In this document: positions 1-4,660 of the stretch, in pieces
Numbering within the stretch: position 1 is the first letter of the stretch
Layout of the letters: each line of letters opens with the position of its first letter
Source: Frankiales bacterium
Lineage (GTDB): Bacteria; Actinomycetota; Actinomycetes; Mycobacteriales; SCTD01
Reading direction: 5' to 3'
Length of the DNA: 5,353 nt
Assembly (NCBI GenBank): GCA_025965495.1
Contig: JAOPWW010000020.1
Location: 1 to 5,353, forward strand
Program-made: the position numbers and the translations under genes
Notes under the pieces: model-generated
Told to the model about the DNA's origin: nothing
Seen by the model: only the letters and a program-made list of their open reading frames with translations
Database searches by the model: none

Positions 1-18
1 CGGGGTGGCCCAACCCGG

Positions 19-537
19 TCACGCCGGTGTCAGGCTTGCCAGCTCCACGCCCGTCGCGGCCACGACGACGTCCCCCACGAGGTGGACCTCGCGGCGCTCC
101 CCCGAGGCCAGGTCGGCGACCTCGTAGCGCTCGGCCTCCTCCACGTCCGGCGTCCGGCCCCAGCCCTCGTCGACTGTTAGCGCCCCGAGCGCGGGCGAGA
201 GGCGGACCAGCCGCAGGCGCGCCGTCCCCCCGACGTCGAGCCTCAGCTGCCGCGCGGTGACGACGGCGAAGGCCGGGCTGTCCCCGGTGAAGCCGACGGC
301 CTCCGCGGCGTGCTCGACCTCCCCGCGCCGCCACACCAGCTCCGGGCCGACCGCTCCGCCCCGCAGCTCGACCCCGCCCGCCACGACGAGCAGCCGCACG
401 GGCCGCCAGGCGGCGTCGACCGTGAGGTCCAGGGTCCAGCCGGGCCGGGTGCCGACGTAGCGCCAGCCGCGCGGGCCGGCGGCGCAGCGGAACTCCTCGA
501 CGGTGCCGCCGGCGAGGGCGTAGCTACCGGCCGGCAC
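19..537 (-). CDS. Conserved-type protein of unknown function, possibly glycolipid-binding-like fold
   Basis: This 172-aa soluble protein starts at a GTG (537-535) and ends at TGA (21-19). I do not firmly recognise it. It has no signal peptide, no membrane segment and one cysteine (C18). The visible pattern is an alternating beta-rich chain: W25, W34 and the W44-R45 pair early on, then a GFTGDSPAF segment near residues 82-90, an RQLRLDVGGTARLRLVRL segment, and a late RYEVADLASGERREVHL strand pair. The order Trp-Arg strand, S-P-x-F turn, R-x-L-x-L-x-V-G strand and a closing hydrophobic strand resembles the putative glycolipid-binding family (PF06475). This is a weak pattern match from memory, and the family's PFTNTLPIRRL signature is not present. 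The gene overlaps the end of the hydrolase-like gene upstream by 14 bp (524-537), so translation is probably coupled and the two products are likely functionally linked. No strong Shine-Dalgarno is seen. Confidence 0.85.
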   Translation of the reverse strand: MPAGSYALAGGTVEEFRCAAGPRGWRYVGTRPGWTLDLTVDAAWRPVRLLVVAGGVELRGGAVGPELVWRRGEVEHAAEAVGFTGDSPAFAVVTARQLRLDVGGTARLRLVRLSPALGALTVDEGWGRTPDVEEAERYEVADLASGERREVHLVGDVVVAATGVELASLTPA

Positions 538-1780
538 GCCAGCTCGACAGGTACCGCTCCTGGGCGGGAGTGAGGACGTCGATGCCGACGCCGGTCGCCT
601 CCAGCCTCGTGCGGGCGACCTCGGCGTCGATCCGGCCCGGCACCTCGTGCACCCCGACCGGGAGGTCGGTGGAGGCCAGGTGCTCCAGGGTCAGGGCCTG
701 CACGGCGAACGACACGTCCATGACCGCGGCGGGGTGCCCGTCGGCCGCGGACAGGTTCACCAGCCGGCCCTCGGCGAGCAGGAGCAGGCGGCGCCCGTCG
801 GGCAGCACGTGCTCGTCGACGTGCGCCCGCACCCGCTGCACCTCGACGGCCGCCGCCGCCAGCCCCCGGACGTCGATCTCGACGTCGAAGTGCCCGGCGT
901 TGGCCAGCACCGCGCCGTCGCGCATGACGGCGAAGTGCTCGGGCCGCAGGACGTCGCGGCTGCCGGTCGTGGTGACGAAGACGTCGCCGAGCGGGGCGGC
1001 CTGCGCCATCGGCATCACCCGGTGGCCGTCGAGCACCGCCTCCAGCGCCCGCCCGGGGTCGACCTCGGTCACGACGACCGACGCCCCGAGGCCCCGGGCC
1101 CGCTCGGCGATCCCCGAGCCGCACCAGCCGTAGCCCGCGACGACGACGGTGGCCCCCGCGAGCAGCGTCCCTGTGGAGCGCACGACGGCGTCGAGCGTCG
1201 ACTGGCCGGTGCCGTGCCGGTTCGCGACCAGCAGCTGCACCGCGGTGTCGTTGACGGCGACGACCGGCACCCGAAGCGCCCCCTCGGCGTGCATCTGGCG
1301 CAGGCGCAGCACCCCCGTCGTCGTCTCCTCGCAGGCCGCCCGCACGCCCTCGAGCAGGTCGGGCCGCGACCGGTGCAGGACGTTGAGCAGGTCGCAGCCG
1401 TCGTCGAGCAGCAGGTGCGGGCGGGCCTCCAGGACCGCGTCGAGGTGGCGCGCGTAGACCTCCCGGTCCGCGCCGTGGCGCGCGTGCACCCCGACGCCGA
1501 GGGCGACCAGCGCGGCGGCGACGTCGTCCTGGGTGCTCAGCGGGTTCGAGGCGGCGAGGTGCAGCTCGGCTCCGGCCGCGAGCAGGACCCTCGCGAGCGC
1601 CGCGGTCTCCGGCGTGACGTGCATGCAGGCCGCCACCCGCAGGCCGGCCAGCGGCCGCTGCGCCGCGAACCGCTCCCGCAGCCGGGCCAGCACCGGCATC
1701 GCCCGCTCGGCGAACGCGGTCCGGCGCGCCCCGGCCTCGGCCAGGGCCGGGTCGGCGACGTCGGACGCGAGAGCAGGCAC
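524..1780 (-). CDS. Adenosylhomocysteinase (ahcY-like), short archaeal-type form with altered active site
   Basis: The family reversibly hydrolyses S-adenosylhomocysteine to adenosine and homocysteine in the cytoplasm using bound NAD. The archaeal short form of Methanocaldococcus was reported to prefer S-inosylhomocysteine. I see the substrate domain motifs H54-x-T56-x-E58, SNPLSTQD (78-85), LDDGCD (125-130) and EETTTG (151-156), then the NAD fold GYGWCG (216-221) with E239-x-D241-P. AGHFDVEID (295-303) and DGHP (347-350) follow. The long C-terminal Lys/Tyr tail of the eukaryotic type is absent, which fits the short form. Spacing matches human AHCY without gaps from E152 to H349, yet the positions of human K186 and D190 are Q182 and A186 here. 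The start chosen is the GTG at 1780-1778, giving 418 aa and the usual SLAEEGRR-like beginning (DPALAEAGARR). A GTG at 1867 would add 29 unrelated residues running through the intergenic repeat cluster. It is divergent from the CsbD-like gene. Family assignment is sure; the actual reaction is open. Confidence 0.95.
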   Translation of the reverse strand: MPALASDVADPALAEAGARRTAFAERAMPVLARLRERFAAQRPLAGLRVAACMHVTPETAALARVLLAAGAELHLAASNPLSTQDDVAAALVALGVGVHARHGADREVYARHLDAVLEARPHLLLDDGCDLLNVLHRSRPDLLEGVRAACEETTTGVLRLRQMHAEGALRVPVVAVNDTAVQLLVANRHGTGQSTLDAVVRSTGTLLAGATVVVAGYGWCGSGIAERARGLGASVVVTEVDPGRALEAVLDGHRVMPMAQAAPLGDVFVTTTGSRDVLRPEHFAVMRDGAVLANAGHFDVEIDVRGLAAAAVEVQRVRAHVDEHVLPDGRRLLLLAEGRLVNLSAADGHPAAVMDVSFAVQALTLEHLASTDLPVGVHEVPGRIDAEVARTRLEATGVGIDVLTPAQERYLSSWRAGR

Positions 1781-1787
1781 GCGGTCG

Positions 1788-1793
1788 ACAGTA
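1788..1793 (-). promoter_or_regulatory. Possible -10 element for leaderless transcription of the hydrolase-like gene
   Basis: Read on the minus strand, the hexamer is TACTGT, which fits the actinobacterial TAnnnT -10 pattern. It is followed by 7 nt and then the chosen GTG start at 1780. Transcription would therefore begin at or next to the start codon, and no Shine-Dalgarno is seen ahead of that codon, as expected of a leaderless mRNA. I find no good -35 hexamer at 17-18 bp spacing. A single hexamer match is weak evidence, so this remains an inference. Confidence 0.35.
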
Positions 1794-1824
1794 GGACGGT
1801 GTGACCCAGCAGACGGCCGCTCCG

Positions 1825-1854
1825 TGCTTGCACCTGCTAGCACCCGGGCAAGCA
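1825..1854. promoter_or_regulatory. Operator-like cluster of three TGCTnGCn octamers in the divergent intergenic region
   Basis: Three related octamers sit within 30 bp: TGCTTGCA (1825-1832), the perfect palindrome TGCTAGCA (1835-1842) and, on the opposite strand, TGCTTGCC (1854-1847). The first two belong to a tandem 10-bp repeat, TGCTTGCACC then TGCTAGCACC (1825-1844), identical at 9 of 10 positions, so their centres lie one helical turn apart. The outer copies form a 7-bp inverted repeat, TGCTTGC (1825-1831) and GCAAGCA (1848-1854). The cluster lies 45-74 bp upstream of the hydrolase-like start and 42-71 bp upstream of the CsbD-like start, so one bound regulator could affect both directions. 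The regulator is unknown and none is encoded in the window. Confidence 0.45.
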
Positions 1855-1895
1855 GTGGGGGACGCACCCGCTACGCCGAACCCGAGGAGCACCCC

Positions 1896-2438
1896 GTGCC
1901 CGGAACCGCCGACGAGGCCCGCCAGGGCCTGCTCGCCTCCGTCACCGGCAAGGTCAAGGAGGTGGCCGGAGCGGTCACCGGCAACGACAGCCTGACCACC
2001 GAGGGCCAGCTGCAGCAGGCCGAGGCCGCCGCCCGCAAGGACGCCCTCGCCAAGGAGGCCGTCGCCCAGGTGCAGGCCGAGCAGGCCGCCACCGAGATCG
2101 CGCAGACCAGCGCCGAGGCCGACGCCGCGCGCGCCGCCGCCGAGCGCGAGGCGGCCACGAAGCTCGCCGCCGCCGACGTCAGCGCCGAGGTGCAGGAGGA
2201 GGCCGTCGAGGCCCGCCTCGCCCGCGAGGAGGCCGAGCGCACCGCGAAGGCCGAGGCCGAGGCCGACCGCGAGGTCGTGGAGGCCCGTCGGCGCGTCGTC
2301 GCCGAGCAGGCCGCCGCGGACCGCCGGGCCGCCGAGGTCGAGCGCGAGGCCAGCCAGGAGCAGACCCAGGCCCAGCTCGCCGAGCAGGCCGCAGCCCGTG
2401 CACGCGCCGAGGCCGACCGCCTCGCCGCTCAGGCCTAG
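1896..2438 (+). CDS. CsbD-like domain protein with long Ala/Glu-rich coiled coil (possible stress protein)
   Basis: This 180-aa protein starts at the GTG at 1896, preceded by GAGGAG (1884-1889) with a 6-nt spacer; longer in-frame starts lack family similarity. Residues about 11-45 carry a CsbD-like pattern: G18-K-V-K-E-V-A-G25, then the G29-N-D-S-L33 and E36-G37 positions. CsbD proteins are small general-stress proteins whose molecular role is unknown. From about residue 40 to the end the chain is Ala, Glu, Arg, Gln and Lys only with few exceptions, lacks Gly and Pro, and should be one long helix or coiled coil. The whole protein has no aromatic residue, Cys or His, a composition like hydrophilins or LEA-type proteins. 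Similar mycobacterial proteins are, from memory, named microaggregate-binding protein 1. It lies 24 bp ahead of a second coiled-coil gene and is surely co-transcribed. No membrane segment or signal peptide is present, so a cytoplasmic location is likely. Function is inferred from the domain only. Confidence 0.88.
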   Translation: MPGTADEARQGLLASVTGKVKEVAGAVTGNDSLTTEGQLQQAEAAARKDALAKEAVAQVQAEQAATEIAQTSAEADAARAAAEREAATKLAAADVSAEVQEEAVEARLAREEAERTAKAEAEADREVVEARRRVVAEQAAADRRAAEVEREASQEQTQAQLAEQAAARARAEADRLAAQA

Positions 2439-2462
2439 ACCCAGACCACCCAGGAGACCCGC

Positions 2463-3143
2463 ATGGACGTCCTCGCCCTCCCCAAGAAGCTCGGCGCGCT
2501 GCAGTACAAGGCGCTCGTGCTCCCCTACCGGCTCGCCCGGCCGACCTACCTGGCCGACGAGTCCCCCCTCCGCCTGGGCTACGAGCGCGCCCTCGGCGCC
2601 CTCGACGAGAAGGCCGGCGCGCTGTTCGGTGACCAGGCCCTCGTGACCCGCGGCGCCGCCCTCCGCAAGCGGGCCGACGTCGTCGAGACCGCCGTCGAGC
2701 TCGAGGCGAAGGCGGCTGAGCACGCCGCCGAGGCCGAGCGGACCCGCGAGCAGGGCCGCGCGCAGGTCGAGCGCACCCGCGAGGCCGCGGCGAGCAAGGC
2801 CGACGCCGCCGTCCGCGACGCCCGCAAGGACGAGGCTGCCGAGAAGCAGCGCGTCGCGAAGGAGACCGCGCAGCGCGAGAAGGCCGAGAAGGCCCGCATC
2901 GACGCCGCCGCGCAGAAGAAGGCCCAGGCCGCGCAGCAGGCGCTCCAGGCCGACCAGGCCCGCATCGCGCAGGCCGAGAAGGCCGTCACGGCCGCCCCGA
3001 AGGCGCAGCTCGACGGCGCCGTCGGCACGATGACCGCCGCGCAGCAGGAGAAGGCCGACGCCGACGTCCTCGCTGCGCTGCAGGCCCGCGAGAAGGCCTC
3101 CCGCGAGGCCGAGCGCGCCGCGGAGCGCGCCGCCCGCGCGTAG
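2463..3143 (+). CDS. Coiled-coil protein paired with the CsbD-like gene (often mislabelled 'IF2 family translation initiation factor')
   Basis: This 226-aa protein starts at ATG 2463 with AGGAG (2452-2456) six bases upstream. Residues 1-47 form a distinct, moderately hydrophobic N-terminal segment with four Tyr (15, 22, 29, 40) and the pattern LQYKALVLPYRLARPTYLA; it could be an amphipathic membrane- or partner-binding region. Residues 51-64 (AGALFGDQALVTRG) echo the CsbD motif of the upstream protein. From about 65 to the end it is an Ala/Glu/Lys/Arg/Gln helix with one break (VTAAPKAQLDGAVGTMT, 177-193). It has no Cys, Trp or Asn. Actinobacterial homologues I recall carry the name IF2-family translation initiation factor, but no GTPase motif (GxxxxGK[ST]) or any IF-2 domain is present, so that label reflects only low-complexity similarity. 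It is the second gene of a two-gene unit ended by the hairpin at 3166-3197. Function unknown. Confidence 0.88.
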   Translation: MDVLALPKKLGALQYKALVLPYRLARPTYLADESPLRLGYERALGALDEKAGALFGDQALVTRGAALRKRADVVETAVELEAKAAEHAAEAERTREQGRAQVERTREAAASKADAAVRDARKDEAAEKQRVAKETAQREKAEKARIDAAAQKKAQAAQQALQADQARIAQAEKAVTAAPKAQLDGAVGTMTAAQQEKADADVLAALQAREKASREAERAAERAARA

Positions 3144-3165
3144 CAGCACCCCGCACGTCCCGACC

Positions 3166-3197
3166 ACGGCCTGTCTCGCCCTCGCGAGGCGGGCCGT
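3166..3197 (+). terminator. 14-bp hairpin after the coiled-coil gene pair, probable terminator
   Basis: Arms at 3166-3179 (acggcctgtctcgc) and 3184-3197 (gcgaggcgggccgt) pair over 14 bp with a 4-nt loop (cctc). Two of the pairs are U-G in plus-strand RNA (3172 with 3191, 3174 with 3189). In minus-strand RNA the same positions would be A-C mismatches, so the structure favours the plus-strand transcript. It begins 23 bp after the stop of the upstream gene. No U tract follows, as is common in high-GC actinobacteria. Confidence 0.6.
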
Positions 3198-3232
3198 CGT
3201 CGTGCACCCTGGACGTCGATGACGGGTCGCCG

Positions 3233-3718
3233 GTGCTGAGCCCCGCCGCGCTCGCCGAGCGCGACGGCCCGGCCTGCTGGCTGTGCGGCAACGACGTCGA
3301 CCCGGGTGCGCCACGAGGTGCGCGCGAGGCCGGCAGCGTCGACCACGTCGTCCCGAGGGCCAGAGGCGGCGGCGACGAGGACGCGAACCTGCGCCTGGCC
3401 CACCGGGTCTGCAACAGCCGACGCGGGAGCCGCCTGCCGGAGCTCGACTGGCCGGCGGACGTGCCGGTCGTCGACCACGCCGAGATCTGGCCCGTGGTGC
3501 GGCGGGCGGTGCGGCGGCCCGGCGAGTGGGAGGTCGTCGGCGTCGTCGTGGGCGACGACGGGCGCCGTCAGGCGCAGGACTGGCTCGGCCGCGCGGTGCC
3601 CGAGGTCCTGGGCGGCGCGTGGGAGGTGCAGGCCCGGGAGCTGGGGCCGGGCCTCACGTCGCTGGCCCTGCGGACGACCACCCCGCGCACCCTCGGCACG
3701 CGGCGGCGGCGGCGCTAG
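3233..3718 (+). CDS. Small HNH endonuclease-like protein
   Basis: This 161-aa protein starts at GTG 3233 and ends at TAG (3716-3718). The N-terminal half is a complete Cys-type HNH (beta-beta-alpha metal) nuclease fold: C15-W-L-C18 and H57-x-x-C60 as the probable structural zinc site, D37-H38 with P41 and the GGG turn as the catalytic strand, and N52-L53 and N61 as the conserved asparagines. This fold binds one divalent metal ion and cuts DNA. Residues about 72-150 form an unassigned domain (WPVVRRAVRRPGEWEVVGVVV and following) that looks alpha/beta and has no motif I know. The protein ends in five arginines encoded by a CGG run. It is not next to a methylase, helicase, phage or intein gene, so a restriction or phage role is not supported by context. 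The start lacks a clear Shine-Dalgarno, and it lies beyond the hairpin at 3166-3197, so it probably has its own promoter, which I cannot locate. Confidence 0.85.
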   Translation: MLSPAALAERDGPACWLCGNDVDPGAPRGAREAGSVDHVVPRARGGGDEDANLRLAHRVCNSRRGSRLPELDWPADVPVVDHAEIWPVVRRAVRRPGEWEVVGVVVGDDGRRQAQDWLGRAVPEVLGGAWEVQARELGPGLTSLALRTTTPRTLGTRRRRR

Positions 3719-4647
3719 ACCGGCTCGCGGTAGAGGTCGGGCTCGAGGTACATCGCGCGGGCGATCGGCACGGCCGCCCGCACCCGGACCTCCGCGGCGT
3801 CGATCGCTGCGGCCACCCCCGCGACGTCCAGGCCCGGCTCGACCGCGATCTTGGCCGCGACGAGCAGCTCCTCCGGGCCGAGGTGCAGCGTCTTGAGGTG
3901 GATCACCCGGCTGACCCCGTCGCCGACGAGCGCGCTGCGGACCTGCGCGACCTGGACCGACGTCGCGCCCTCGCCGAGCAGCAGCCCACGCATCTCGACC
4001 ACGAGCACGACGGCGATCAGCACGAGCAGCACGCCGATCGAGAGCGTGCCGAGCGCGTCCCAGAGCAGGTCCCCGGTGACCGCGGTGAGGACGACGCCGA
4101 CCATCGCGAGCGCGAGGCCGACGAGCGCCCCGAAGTCCTCGAGCAGCACCACGGGCAGCTCGGGCGTCTTGGAGGTCCGGATGAACGACCACCAGGACTG
4201 CGCGCCCTTCAGCGGGCGGGACTCCCGGACCGCCGTCCGGAAGGAGAAGCCCTCGGCGACGATCGCGAAGGCGAGGATCCCGACGGCGACGAGCGGGCTG
4301 TCGAGCTCCCCGCCGTGGTCGAGCGCCTCGCGCAGCTTGTGCACGCCCTCGTACAGGCTGAACACGCCGCCGAGCGTGAAGATCACCAGGGCGACGACGA
4401 ACGACCAGAAGTACCGCTCCCGGCCGTAGCCGAAGGGGTGGTCCTCGTCGGCCGCGCGCCGGGCCTGCTTGCCGCCCAGCAGCAGCAGCCCCTGGTTGCC
4501 GGAGTCGGCGACCGAGTGGACCGACTCGGCGAGCATCGAGCTCGACCCCGTCACGAGGAAGCCCACGAACTTCGCGACCGCGATCGCCAGGTTCGCGCCG
4601 AGCGCCGCGACGATCGCCGTGGAACCGCCCTCGCCGCCGGCGCTCAC
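3715..4647 (-). CDS. Cation diffusion facilitator (CDF) family transporter, SLC30A9-like
   Basis: CDF proteins export Zn(II) or other divalent metals across the cytoplasmic membrane in exchange for protons. The 310-aa product has six hydrophobic segments at about residues 10-32, 37-58, 80-100, 117-137, 166-190 and 198-217. A metal-site motif H44-S-V-A-D48 lies in segment 2, and the loop motif DEDHPFGYGRERYFWS spans 67-82. In segment 5 the usual HxxxD is V167-L-L-E-D171, with an adjacent Glu170. A hydrophilic C-terminal domain of about 85 residues follows (VAQVRSAL, then a HLKTLHLGPEELLVAAKI stretch), typical of the cytosolic dimer domain. The GTG at 4647-4645 is chosen because it begins just before the first membrane segment; the reading frame stays open further upstream only because it runs antisense-free through the SIS gene. 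It lies 13 bp after the SIS gene in the same direction. Metal specificity cannot be read from the sequence. Confidence 0.93.
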   Translation of the reverse strand: MSAGGEGGSTAIVAALGANLAIAVAKFVGFLVTGSSSMLAESVHSVADSGNQGLLLLGGKQARRAADEDHPFGYGRERYFWSFVVALVIFTLGGVFSLYEGVHKLREALDHGGELDSPLVAVGILAFAIVAEGFSFRTAVRESRPLKGAQSWWSFIRTSKTPELPVVLLEDFGALVGLALAMVGVVLTAVTGDLLWDALGTLSIGVLLVLIAVVLVVEMRGLLLGEGATSVQVAQVRSALVGDGVSRVIHLKTLHLGPEELLVAAKIAVEPGLDVAGVAAAIDAAEVRVRAAVPIARAMYLEPDLYREPV

Positions 4648-4660
4648 CGGGTCGAGCCGG

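Noticed and set aside
647..1804. Plus-strand open frame of 385 codons opposite the hydrolase-like gene
   Set aside because: Composition is that of an antisense shadow in high-GC DNA. The opposite strand encodes an unmistakable enzyme family.
1781..1867. N-terminal extension of the hydrolase-like gene to the GTG at 1867
   Set aside because: The added 29 residues have no family similarity, run through the operator-like cluster, and the family start aligns with the GTG at 1780.
2463..3143. Translation initiation factor IF-2 assignment
   Set aside because: No G-domain or other IF-2 motif is present; the resemblance is to the low-complexity Ala/Lys/Glu N-terminal part of IF-2 only.
243..3314. 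Minus-strand open frame of 1023 codons across the coiled-coil genes and beyond
   Set aside because: It is the mirror of GCC/GAG-rich coding on the plus strand (giving Gly/Leu-rich text) and then runs out of frame through the hydrolase gene. It has no domain, and real genes with ribosome sites occupy the other frames.
3701..3714. CGG trinucleotide run as a repeat element
   Set aside because: It is just five consecutive arginine codons at the end of the HNH gene, too short to count as a separate repeat feature.
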